Part shown: piece by piece, positions 16,120 to 24,527 of the stretch | Numbering within the stretch: the stretch's first letter is position 1 | Layout of the letters: each line of letters starts with the position of its first letter | NCBI GenBank assembly: GCA_020722705.1 | Contig: DYKI01000006.1 | Span: 31,867-83,224 of the forward strand | Origin: Chthonomonas calidirosea | GTDB lineage: Bacteria; Armatimonadota; Chthonomonadetes; Chthonomonadales; CAJBBX01 | Direction of reading: 5' to 3' | DNA length: 51,358 bases | Position numbers and translations under genes: made by a program | Notes under the pieces: model-generated | What the model was told of the DNA's origin: nothing | What the model saw: only the letters and a program-made list of their open reading frames with translations | Database searches by the model: none

Positions 16120-16978
16120 TCTGTTCCCTGCACCGCATCGGTGCGATTTGCACATTCACACCGCGCTTTCCCACGACGGCTCGGGCAGTGTTGACGAGTA
16201 CTGCCGCCGGGCCATTGACATCGGGATCGGCACCATCGGGTTTTCCGAGCACGTGGACTTCGATCCCGGCGACCCGGGCTATGGGCGCTTTCAATATGAC
16301 GTGGCGGCTGAAGCCGTGATGAATGCTCGCGATCGGTACGCCCCGGATCTGCGGGTCCTGTTCGGCGTCGAGGTGGACTACCAGGAATGGTTTGAGGACG
16401 AGATCGCGGCATTTCTTGAGCGGCATGCGTTCGACTACGCCATCGGGTCGGTCCATGCCGTCGGGGGGCTTGCTGTCATGGATGCTCGATATCTGGCCGA
16501 ACGGCGTGGGGGCGACCCGTATGTGGACTACTACGATGCGGTCCGCCGGAGCGCCGAGTCGCGGTTATTCGACGTGATCGGGCATGTCGGCTACGCGCTT
16601 CGCCGCGGTCTGCGCGCGGTCGGGCACCCCGGTGGCAGAGCCATGGACATGGAGCGCCTGGCGCTGACGGCCATTGTCAGGTCCGGCGCATGCCTCGAGG
16701 TGAACGGAGCAGGAGTCCGCCATGGGGTCGGCTCACCGTACCCGTCTCTGCGGACGTTGAGGCTCTACCGTAAGATGGGCGGCTGCCGTGTCACAACCGG
16801 ATCGGATGCGCATCGGCCCGATGATATCGGACTGGGCCTACGCGATGCGGAGGAAGCGCTCATGAGAGCGGGCTTGAGCGCAGCGACCGTGTTTCGTGGG
16901 CGAGTCGGTTCCTCGGCGCCGGCAGATACGACGATGGGAAGTCCCCATGTCGCAGGCTCGCAACCGCCCGGTCTCTAG
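16112..16978 (+). CDS. PHP-domain phosphatase, histidinol-phosphatase-like (HisJ type)
   Basis: A 288-aa metal-dependent phosphoesterase. All PHP metal ligands are visible: Asp12/His14/His16 (DLHIHT), Glu46-His47 (SEHVDF), Glu87 (GVEVD), His115 (GSVHAV), His158 (IGHVGY) and Asp232/His234 (GSDAH). The arrangement fits the HisJ/HisK branch that removes phosphate from L-histidinol phosphate, but other small phosphates are possible. There is no his operon here. It overlaps the upstream gene by 8 nt, and its TAG shares a palindromic CTAG with the stop of the convergent protease gene. Confidence 0.9.
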   Translation: MTDLFPAPHRCDLHIHTALSHDGSGSVDEYCRRAIDIGIGTIGFSEHVDFDPGDPGYGRFQYDVAAEAVMNARDRYAPDLRVLFGVEVDYQEWFEDEIAAFLERHAFDYAIGSVHAVGGLAVMDARYLAERRGGDPYVDYYDAVRRSAESRLFDVIGHVGYALRRGLRAVGHPGGRAMDMERLALTAIVRSGACLEVNGAGVRHGVGSPYPSLRTLRLYRKMGGCRVTTGSDAHRPDDIGLGLRDAEEALMRAGLSAATVFRGRVGSSAPADTTMGSPHVAGSQPPGL

Positions 16979-18153
16979 CGCGTTGACGGCTGGGCCTGAG
17001 GTCTGCGCCCGACCGTTACGGCGACTTCTTCAGTGCCGGAACCGCGCAACAGGCGAAGCTTGATGACCTGGCCGATGCGGCGACGTGCCAGGGTAGCGCG
17101 CAGGTCATCGGTGCCCCGAAGGGTGCGCCCATCCAGGGCCAGGATGACATCACTCCGTCTGAGCCCGGCGTCGGCGGCCGGCGTGAGAGGCTTCACTTCC
17201 AGGACAATGACTCCAATGCCCGGGCGCAGGCCGAGCTGGGCCGACATGTCCGGCGTCAGCGGGGCATAGTTGATGCCGATGAACGGCGCGGACGGGGCTT
17301 GCGGTGCGAAGGTCCGCCTGGTCAGCAGATCGCGCAGGATGGCTCGGATGGCGTTGCTTGGAATGGCGAACCCGATGCCAACGCTCGAACCTCGCTCGGA
17401 CACGATGGCCGTGTTGATCCCGACAAGTTGGCCGGAAGTGTTGGCAAGCGCGCCGCCCGAGTTGCCGCGACTGATGGCGGCGTCGGTCTGGAGGGCGCGA
17501 CGAAGGAACACGCCGCCTCCAACGTGCAGGTCCTTGCGGTCTGTTGCGGAAATGATGCCGTGAGTTACCGTCGTTCCGATGCCGAAGGGATTGCCGATGG
17601 CGATGACCGATTCACCCACCCGAAGACGGTCCGAGTCGCCGATGTCCGCCGACGGCAGGTTCCTGGCATTGACCTTGAGCAGGGCAATGTCGCCGGCTGC
17701 GTCGGCTCCCACAAGCTGTCCATCGTAGTGCACTCCCGAGGACGACGTCACCCGGATGATGCTGGCACCTTGAACTACGTGGTTGTTGGTGACTACGTAA
17801 CCGTCATGCGACACGATGACGCCGGATGCCCGTCCCTGGCGCGACTCCGGGGGCTTGAAGGGAGATGCAATGCTGTCGTCCGGTTGCCCGCTCGGATCCT
17901 CGAGGGTATCAACGTTGACGACGCACGGCTGGATCCGGGCTGCCGCACGCACGAGGGGCGAATCATCCGTCGGGATCGGCGTCGGCGACTCGTCGAGGCG
18001 CTGCAGCAGACGGCGTTCAGCCTGGTTTCGACCAACGACCTCGAGCCAGTCGGCAGCCCTCAGTGCCAGAAGGACCGATGCTGCCCCCAGCAGGAAGACA
18101 AGCACCTGGGGCGCCAGCTTCCTGAAGCGCTGCCCCGGCGGGACCGGCATCAT
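16975..18153 (-). CDS. HtrA/DegP-like serine protease with one PDZ domain
   Basis: A 392-aa envelope-quality-control protease. A membrane anchor lies at about 15-32, then a linker, then a trypsin-like domain with catalytic His125 (TNNHVV), Asp155 (AAGDIALLKV) and Ser232 in RGNSGGAL. One PDZ domain follows (about 285-380; GVIVLEVKPLTPAADAGLRRSDVILALDG). The triad is complete, so it should be active outside the cytoplasmic membrane. It is the last gene of a minus-strand run, 12 nt after the ribH stop; the link to riboflavin genes is probably positional only. Confidence 0.95.
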   Translation of the reverse strand: MMPVPPGQRFRKLAPQVLVFLLGAASVLLALRAADWLEVVGRNQAERRLLQRLDESPTPIPTDDSPLVRAAARIQPCVVNVDTLEDPSGQPDDSIASPFKPPESRQGRASGVIVSHDGYVVTNNHVVQGASIIRVTSSSGVHYDGQLVGADAAGDIALLKVNARNLPSADIGDSDRLRVGESVIAIGNPFGIGTTVTHGIISATDRKDLHVGGGVFLRRALQTDAAISRGNSGGALANTSGQLVGINTAIVSERGSSVGIGFAIPSNAIRAILRDLLTRRTFAPQAPSAPFIGINYAPLTPDMSAQLGLRPGIGVIVLEVKPLTPAADAGLRRSDVILALDGRTLRGTDDLRATLARRRIGQVIKLRLLRGSGTEEVAVTVGRRPQAQPSTR

Positions 18154-18165
18154 GGCGGCGGCGCC

Positions 18166-18639
18166 TTAGTCCGGGCCCATTGCCCGGAGCAGATTCGCCA
18201 TCTCGATGGCCGCGGTTGCTGCTTCGGCCCCTTTGTTTCCGGCCTTTGAGCCCGCGCGCTCGATGGCCTGATCCAGACTCTCAACAGTGATGATGCCGTA
18301 GGTAACGGGCACGTGGGTTTCGAGCGCGATCTGGGCTAGACCCTTGGTCACCTCGGCGGCTAGATATTCGAAATGCGGAGTGGCGCCGCGTATGAGGCAT
18401 CCAACGCAGGCGACTGCATCGTAGCGCCCGGAGCGTGCCATCTTCCCGGCGACGAGGGGTATCTCCCAGGTGCCCGGCACTCGGGCGAGGTCTATATCGG
18501 CCTCGTCGGCCCCATGGCGTTTGAGTGCGTCGAGCGCCCCGCTGAGCATCCGCTCGGTGATGAACGAGTTCCACCTGCTCACAACGATGCCGAAGCGGAG
18601 CCCCTGTGCAACCAGCTTGCCCTCATACTCCTGGCCCAT
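18166..18639 (-). CDS. ribH: 6,7-dimethyl-8-ribityllumazine synthase
   Basis: A 157-aa lumazine synthase, which joins the butanone phosphate made by RibB with the ribityl-aminouracil to give the riboflavin precursor. Family features seen are [16 protein letters not shown] at the start, [25 protein letters not shown] and the closing [17 protein letters not shown]. Length is normal. Third gene of a rib cluster read ribE, ribBA, ribH. No ribD is present, so the deaminase/reductase step must be encoded elsewhere. Confidence 0.97.
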   Translation of the reverse strand: MGQEYEGKLVAQGLRFGIVVSRWNSFITERMLSGALDALKRHGADEADIDLARVPGTWEIPLVAGKMARSGRYDAVACVGCLIRGATPHFEYLAAEVTKGLAQIALETHVPVTYGIITVESLDQAIERAGSKAGNKGAEAATAAIEMANLLRAMGPD

Positions 18640-18716
18640 ATCCTTCTCCTATTGTTGCGGCCCACTTGCCGGCAGTCCCATGCGAAACCTGAGGAGACCC
18701 CGGCTTCGCGCAATGC

Positions 18717-19940
18717 TCACGCTGTGTGGTCGAGGTCCGAATCGCTCAACACGTGCCCCATCTTATCGCGCTTGGTCTTCAGGTACCTCTTGTTGTGTGG
18801 ATTTGGCGCAACCACCAATGGAATCCACTCGACGATCTCAAGTCCGTACCCCTCGATGGCGGCGACCTTGGCCGGGTTGTTGGTCATAAAGCGTATCTTG
18901 CTGACGCCAAGGTCGGCGAGTATCTGCGCACCGATTCCGTACTCGCGCAGGTCGGGCTTGAACCCCAGACGCTCATTGGCCTCGACCGTGTCCGCTCCAT
19001 GGTCCTGCAAGGCGTAGGCCCGAACCTTGTTGATGACGCCGATGCCGCGACCTTCCTGCTGCAGGTAGACCAGCACTCCTGCGCCTTCGTTGTGGATCCT
19101 CTGGAGCGCCAGGTGAAGCTGGTCACCACAGTCACATCGTAACGACCCCAGCAGGTCGCCTGTGACACATGATGAATGAACGCGGGTCAAAGTCGGGACA
19201 TCGCCGCCAATCTCGCCCTTGACGAGAGCAATGGCCGGCAGGGGGTCAACGCTCGATTCATAGGCGTGCACTGTGAGCTCGCCATACCTTCGTGTTGGCA
19301 CGACTGTCGTTGCCACCCGCTCGATCAAGCGCTCGGTGCGCCTGCGGTACTTGATGAGATCGGCAATGGTAACGATCACGAGACCGAGATCGGCGGCGAT
19401 GCGGCGAAGCTCCGGAAGTCGGGCCATCGTGCCGTCGGCGTTCATCACTTCCGCGAGGACGCCGACGGGCTGCAATCCTGCAAGACGACAGAGGTCAACG
19501 GCCGCCTCGGTGTGGCCTGATCGCCGCAGAACGCCCCCTTCGGCGGCGCGAAGCGGGACGATGTGGCCCGGTCTGGTGAGGTCATTGGGCCGAGCGCACG
19601 GATCGGCCAGCACTCTGACGGTCGCGGCGCGATCCGGTGCAGAGACGCCGGTGGTCGTCCCTCGACGGGCGTCAACACTGACCGCCATCGCAGTGCCGAG
19701 ACGCGCGGTGTTGTTCTCGACCATCATGGGTATATGGAGATCCAGGAGCCTCTGCGCAGGCATGGCGGCGCAGACGAATCCACTAGCCATCCTGATCATG
19801 ATGTTCATCTGCTCGGGCGTGCACTTCTCGGCGGCGACGATGAAGTCGCCTTCGTTCTCGCGATCCTCATCGTCTACGACGATGATCATGCGACCGGATC
19901 GGAGTTCGTCCAGAGCCTGTGTAATGCCGGCGAAGCTCAC
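18717..19940 (-). CDS. ribBA: Bifunctional 3,4-dihydroxybutanone-4-phosphate synthase / GTP cyclohydrolase II
   Basis: A 407-aa fusion of the two enzymes that feed riboflavin synthesis. The N-terminal RibB half shows DDEDRENEGD, RPGHIVPLRA and RSGHTEAAVDL. The C-terminal RibA half shows the zinc cysteines in SSCVTGDLLGSLRCDCGD, QEGRGIG and REYGIGAQIL. Both halves keep their key residues, so both activities are expected. Its start overlaps the ribE stop by 4 nt; 77 nt separate it from ribH. No riboswitch-sized leader is found upstream of the cluster. Confidence 0.97.
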   Translation of the reverse strand: MSFAGITQALDELRSGRMIIVVDDEDRENEGDFIVAAEKCTPEQMNIMIRMASGFVCAAMPAQRLLDLHIPMMVENNTARLGTAMAVSVDARRGTTTGVSAPDRAATVRVLADPCARPNDLTRPGHIVPLRAAEGGVLRRSGHTEAAVDLCRLAGLQPVGVLAEVMNADGTMARLPELRRIAADLGLVIVTIADLIKYRRRTERLIERVATTVVPTRRYGELTVHAYESSVDPLPAIALVKGEIGGDVPTLTRVHSSCVTGDLLGSLRCDCGDQLHLALQRIHNEGAGVLVYLQQEGRGIGVINKVRAYALQDHGADTVEANERLGFKPDLREYGIGAQILADLGVSKIRFMTNNPAKVAAIEGYGLEIVEWIPLVVAPNPHNKRYLKTKRDKMGHVLSDSDLDHTA

Positions 19941-20602
19941 GGGTTTGCCGCCGATTCGTTGGTGATGAACCCTGCCTCCGCGAGGCGTGCAGCAGTGAGG
20001 CCCGAATCCTCGATGTGCACTCCCAGCAGGCGATCCACGTACTTCCCGAGGATATCCACTTCGATGTTGACGAGATCGCCGTCACGCCGATCTCTGAAGG
20101 CGGTGGTGCGGTACGTATGGGGGATCAGCCAGACGCTGAACAGGTCTGATTCCACATCCACAACCGTGAGGCTGACACCGTCGAGCGCGATCGAGCCCTT
20201 CGGCACGACGAGACGCATGATCTCGGGCGGAGCGGTGATCCGAACGACGCGCGCATCGCCCTTGTCCGTGATGGACGCAATCTCTCCCACGCCATCTACG
20301 TGGCCGAGAACGAAGTGCCCGCCGATCCGGCCTCCGACCGGCAGGGCACGCTCAAGGTTGACGAAGTCGCCGATGCGGGCGGTGCGCAGAGAGCTTCGGT
20401 TCAAGGTCTCTGAAACCACATCGAAGGCCAGGCGCATGCCGAGCTTGGCGGTGACGGTCAGACACGCCCCACTGACGGAGATGCTCTGTCCGACTTCGGT
20501 GCCCTGGGAGACAAGTGACCCCTGAACGGCAAGGCGCGTCGAGCCGGAACCGCGGCGCATCTCGCTGATCTTCCCGACTTCCTCGATTATTCCGGTGAAC
20601 AC
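19937..20602 (-). CDS. ribE: Riboflavin synthase, alpha subunit
   Basis: A 221-aa enzyme that dismutates two lumazine molecules to riboflavin. It begins with the diagnostic MFTGIIEEVG and consists of two repeated lumazine-binding barrels (GACLTVTAKLG...FDVVSETL and GVSLTVVDVESD...FSVWLIPHTYRTT). The C-terminal tail is slightly longer than usual. First of three rib genes, with 71 nt between it and the upstream membrane-protein gene, too short for an FMN riboswitch. Confidence 0.96.
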   Translation of the reverse strand: MFTGIIEEVGKISEMRRGSGSTRLAVQGSLVSQGTEVGQSISVSGACLTVTAKLGMRLAFDVVSETLNRSSLRTARIGDFVNLERALPVGGRIGGHFVLGHVDGVGEIASITDKGDARVVRITAPPEIMRLVVPKGSIALDGVSLTVVDVESDLFSVWLIPHTYRTTAFRDRRDGDLVNIEVDILGKYVDRLLGVHIEDSGLTAARLAEAGFITNESAANP

Positions 20603-20673
20603 GCTCTCGAAATCTCCGTGCTGTACGCTTCAACTGCGAAGCCTATTCTACCAGACGACCGCGCAGCGCCGCC

Positions 20674-22827
20674 TTATGCGGCGCCCGCAATGTCCGATGG
20701 GGAGCCGGTGGATGGTGCGCCGTGTCCGCGCATAGACCCGCGGAGGTCTTCGGCGGCGCCGGCCATATCGAACCGCAGCGTCAGGCCGACCATCAGGCAG
20801 GATCCGTAGATGATCAGCATTGGCACTAGCCCTGTGTCATTGGCAACGAATGCGGCAAGTGCCGTCAGAACCGAAACCGAATGCCACCGAACCCATCCGG
20901 GATAGGCGACACCGACCCGCTCAAGGTCTCGCCGAAAGCCTGCCGCTGCCGCGACGCAGATCGCCGCAAAGCCGATCAGGGAAAACAGCCCATGCGGGCT
21001 GAGGATGGAGGATATGGCGAGGTCGGCTTTTCGCGATGCGATGGTCAGGATCGCGGCGGCGTCTCCGTCCGCAGCTCTGCCGACTGTCGCACCAAGGTGG
21101 GATGCGCCGGCGCCGGCGATTGCACGGTCGAGCGCCGCGAACGCGAGTGCGAGGCCGATGCCGGCGGCGAAGCAGAGCATGCCGTTGCGGAGCGATAGGC
21201 GACCCGCCGCCTGGTGCGTGATGCACGCGAGGAAGCCGGTCGCCGCCGTGACCACCCCTCCGGCATTCGCGCCAACAGAACCGAGCCCCAGCGTGCACAC
21301 AATGACCAGTCCGAGCGCAGCCGTCGCCGTGGTGCCGGCCTCGAGCAGACACGCGAGTCCGAGCGACGCCGCCACCAGGAATCCCATGTACTCGTTACCG
21401 ATGCCGTAGTAGCGCGCTCCCGCGCGACCCGCGGCGGCGAGGACCGAGTCCTTCATGAGGCGCTGTCCGGTCATGCCGTCGGCGCCGATCACCACGACGG
21501 TCAGGGCCATGATGACGGCCATCCGTGGGAGAGGACGCGCGCCGAACCGAACTCGCGCGATCAGTTCGGCCATGGCCCAGATGAGCAGGCATCCTATCCC
21601 GATCTCGGCCGTAAGTATCCCCGGCGGGACAGCATCGGGCGCGAAGCGTGCTGCCGGTCCCGAGAGAAGGAAGGCGATGGGGAGCGGCATGCAGGCACGA
21701 TTGAGGACAGCCGCGAGGTGAGACGATTGGGGACGCATGCGCAGCGCCGTGAGACCTGCGGCAATGGCGAGCCCCGCCAGGATGCCGTAGAGCATCAGAA
21801 CGGTGACCATGGCGCGGGCATTGGTGGCGGCAACGCGATCGGAGGCGGCGACAAGTCCGAGGGGGTTCGGATGGGCGCAGGCATTGACCGTATGGCCAGA
21901 CAAATCCGTATGCGCAGCCAGACCCGTCCATTCCCTCATCGTGGGGGCGACATCGGTGAAGGAGATCAAGCCCGGCGTTCGAGTGGTTGCTGATGTCAGG
22001 CCGGCGCCTTTCCCCTTGTCCCCGTCCACGTGTCGTTCGTCGCTCGACGGCCGCTCCCAGAGCACGGTCAGCGTCGGTCGCGACAAGTATGGGTGGACTT
22101 CGCGTGGCGCCGGGAGGTAGGAGATTACCCATAGCCGACCGGCCAGGGGCTTCCATCGGCGGATTTGCCCGTCGAGCCGGCGCCGGTTACGGCCAACCTG
22201 AATGAAGATGATGCCCGGCCTGGAGCCGTCGCTGACACGACCGACTCCTGAGGGACCAACAGCCATCAGCGACCCGAGCCGCAGGTCCTTTGGTCCTCCG
22301 CTCTTCCAAAAGGACGTGTCAACACTCAGCGGCGCGTCTGGACCGGCACCGGCGCCCGGCAGACGCTCCGCGAAGCCGCGCCTGATCAATGAGCCGATGC
22401 CGATATGAACGAAGAACCGTCCATGGGCTTGGGGCAGTTGGACAGTGCCCATTCGCCGATTCAGGACCTGCAGCGCGGTGTCGCCCTCGACGGTTTCGGT
22501 GGGTTGGTAGGCGTCGGCGTCGGTGCTGACACCCGAAGCAGGAGCGCCGATAGCGATGCTCAACATCGCGCTGTGCGGCGAACGCGCCAGTGCCGGCGGC
22601 ATCGTCATCAGTCCTGCCGAGCCCTGATGTGCCAGTTCTCTGAGCGCAGACAGCTCGGGGTCACGCAATGCGTCGGCATGAACCCCTTCGCAGAGGATGA
22701 CCGCTGTGGGGCGCATGTCTCCCAGGCAGAACGGAGAGGCGTGCAGAATCAGCAAGGCAGCGGATACCGCAAGGCGCGCCGGGGCTCGTCCGCACTGCCT
22801 GAACACCCTGATGGCGGGCCGAGGCAT
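20674..22827 (-). CDS. Large membrane protein with alkaline-phosphatase-like N-terminal region
   Basis: A 717-aa protein without a named function that I recognise. After a signal-like segment (about 15-36) comes an extracytoplasmic part of about 300 residues. It has the look of the alkaline-phosphatase/sulfatase fold (AVILCEGVHADAL at 43-55, FTDVAPTMREWTGL near 300), but I cannot find a full set of metal ligands. From about 340 onward there are roughly ten hydrophobic segments, with a striking YYGIGNEYMG near 470. Such proteins occur as unnamed membrane proteins in Firmicutes-like genomes. It lies 5 nt after the recN stop and upstream of the rib genes. Confidence 0.8.
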   Translation of the reverse strand: MPRPAIRVFRQCGRAPARLAVSAALLILHASPFCLGDMRPTAVILCEGVHADALRDPELSALRELAHQGSAGLMTMPPALARSPHSAMLSIAIGAPASGVSTDADAYQPTETVEGDTALQVLNRRMGTVQLPQAHGRFFVHIGIGSLIRRGFAERLPGAGAGPDAPLSVDTSFWKSGGPKDLRLGSLMAVGPSGVGRVSDGSRPGIIFIQVGRNRRRLDGQIRRWKPLAGRLWVISYLPAPREVHPYLSRPTLTVLWERPSSDERHVDGDKGKGAGLTSATTRTPGLISFTDVAPTMREWTGLAAHTDLSGHTVNACAHPNPLGLVAASDRVAATNARAMVTVLMLYGILAGLAIAAGLTALRMRPQSSHLAAVLNRACMPLPIAFLLSGPAARFAPDAVPPGILTAEIGIGCLLIWAMAELIARVRFGARPLPRMAVIMALTVVVIGADGMTGQRLMKDSVLAAAGRAGARYYGIGNEYMGFLVAASLGLACLLEAGTTATAALGLVIVCTLGLGSVGANAGGVVTAATGFLACITHQAAGRLSLRNGMLCFAAGIGLALAFAALDRAIAGAGASHLGATVGRAADGDAAAILTIASRKADLAISSILSPHGLFSLIGFAAICVAAAAGFRRDLERVGVAYPGWVRWHSVSVLTALAAFVANDTGLVPMLIIYGSCLMVGLTLRFDMAGAAEDLRGSMRGHGAPSTGSPSDIAGAA

Positions 22828-22832
22828 GATCC

Positions 22833-24506
22833 TCAGTTCGGACGCCGTGCGAGCATCTGCCGAATGTGGTCTCGCACGGCTTCGGACACGTGAACTCCGG
22901 AGAGCATCCGAGCGAGTTCCTCAACGCGTTCGGCTTCCTCCAGCCTGGCGATGCCGACGACCGTTCGACCGGCGTCCTCTTGTTTGCGGATGGCATACTG
23001 CGCATGGGCGCACAGGGCGATCTGGGCGAGGTGGGTGATGCAGAGAACCTGAGCCGACGCGGCAAGGGCACGCAGCTTCTCGCCGACCACGGCCGCAGTG
23101 CGTCCCCCGATCCCGACATCCACTTCGTCGAAGACGAGGACCGGCACCGGCGACCTGCCGGATGTGGCGCTCTTGACGGCCAGCATCACCCGGGATATCT
23201 CTCCGCCCGACGCAATGCGAGCCAGGGGACGCAGGGGTTCTCCCGGGTTGGCTGAGAGGAGAAACTCAACGGAGTCCCGTCCGGCAGCCGACGGCTGTGT
23301 CTCGGTGTGCGCGACCTTGAACTCCGCCTTGTCCATAGCCAGCAGGCGCAGTTCGCTCAGGACCGCCGGCTCGAATCGAGCTATCGCCTGTTTGCGTGAG
23401 ATGGATAGAGCCTCGGCTGCGCTGTCGTACTCCGCTTGCGCCCGTACCACCTCGGCGGCAAGCGCCTCTGCGCGCTCTTCACCCCGTTCGAGATCGGCCA
23501 GGCGCGACTCGGCGGCGTCGGCATAGGCCAGGACCTCTTCGATGGTGGCGCCGTATTTCCGCTTCAGGTCCGCGAGGACGCCCAGTCGTTCCTGCAGCGC
23601 GTCGAGCCGCCCTGGATCGGCGTCGAGATCAGCCAGATAGCCCGAGAGGCTTCGAAGGGCCTCCTCGACATCGTACCGAGCCGAATCCAGTGTCCGGGCG
23701 ATCGGGGCGAGCGTCTCATCGAGGGGCGTGACCGCTTCGAGCGCCCGACTGGCAGACGCCAGGCTGTCGGCCACCGACAGGCGGCTCTCCTCGCCGAGTG
23801 CCGAGATGACGCCTGTAACGCCGTTTCGCAAGCGCTCGGCATTGCGCAGACGCCTCAGCTCCTCGGTGAGGCAGTCCTCTTCATCGGGCGCCGGCGCGGC
23901 TCCCCGTATTTCCGCGATCTCGTAGCGACAGAGGTCCGCTTGCCGCTCCCGCTCACGGGAGTCCGTGCGAACGTTGGCCAGCTCGGCCTGAAGGCCGACC
24001 AGCGTCTTCCACGCCGAGGAAACGCGCGTCTGAAGGCTCGCGTGCTCCTCGCCCGCCCATGCATCGAGGAAGGCCATGTGCTTGCGCGGATCGAGGAGAG
24101 TCTGATGCTCGTGCTGACCGTGGATGTCCACCAGCAGCTCGCCGATTTCGCGCAACTGCGCGATGGTGGCAGGGCGGCCGGAGATTCGAGCGCTGCTCTT
24201 GCCCGTGTTGGCCACCTCGCGGCTCAGGGTCAGCTCTCCGTCGGGCACGTCATAGCCGAGCCCCTCGATATGCGCCACTGCCTCAGGCAAGTCCGAGACG
24301 TCGAACAGGGCATCTGCGATGCCGCGTGAGCAGCCTGCGCGCACCAGATCGGCCCCGGCCCTGCCTCCGAGCACTGCTCCGAGCGCACCCACGATGATGG
24401 ACTTGCCCGCGCCGGTTTCGCCGGTCAAGACGTTGAAGCCGCGATCGAACTCAACGTCGAGCGAGCTGATGATCGCCAGGTTGCGGATGGACAGGGCTCG
24501 CAGCAT
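22833..24506 (-). CDS. recN: DNA repair protein RecN
   Basis: A 557-aa SMC-like ATPase acting in double-strand-break repair. Walker A GETGAGKS is at 29-36. The RecN-specific VDIHGQHEHQTLLDP follows; two coiled-coil stretches (about 160-370) flank the centre; the ABC signature SGGEISRVMLA and Walker B VLVFDEVDVGIGG are near the end. Complete and of normal length. The ATG gives LRALSIRNLAIISSLDVEF, the usual RecN beginning. It lies 21 nt after the DUF6785-like gene. Confidence 0.97.
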   Translation of the reverse strand: MLRALSIRNLAIISSLDVEFDRGFNVLTGETGAGKSIIVGALGAVLGGRAGADLVRAGCSRGIADALFDVSDLPEAVAHIEGLGYDVPDGELTLSREVANTGKSSARISGRPATIAQLREIGELLVDIHGQHEHQTLLDPRKHMAFLDAWAGEEHASLQTRVSSAWKTLVGLQAELANVRTDSRERERQADLCRYEIAEIRGAAPAPDEEDCLTEELRRLRNAERLRNGVTGVISALGEESRLSVADSLASASRALEAVTPLDETLAPIARTLDSARYDVEEALRSLSGYLADLDADPGRLDALQERLGVLADLKRKYGATIEEVLAYADAAESRLADLERGEERAEALAAEVVRAQAEYDSAAEALSISRKQAIARFEPAVLSELRLLAMDKAEFKVAHTETQPSAAGRDSVEFLLSANPGEPLRPLARIASGGEISRVMLAVKSATSGRSPVPVLVFDEVDVGIGGRTAAVVGEKLRALAASAQVLCITHLAQIALCAHAQYAIRKQEDAGRTVVGIARLEEAERVEELARMLSGVHVSEAVRDHIRQMLARRPN

Positions 24507-24527
24507 TGAGCGGGCTCCGGCGGCAGC

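Noticed and set aside
20603-20673. FMN riboswitch before the rib genes
   Set aside because: Only 71 nt are available and none of the conserved FMN-box pattern is seen.
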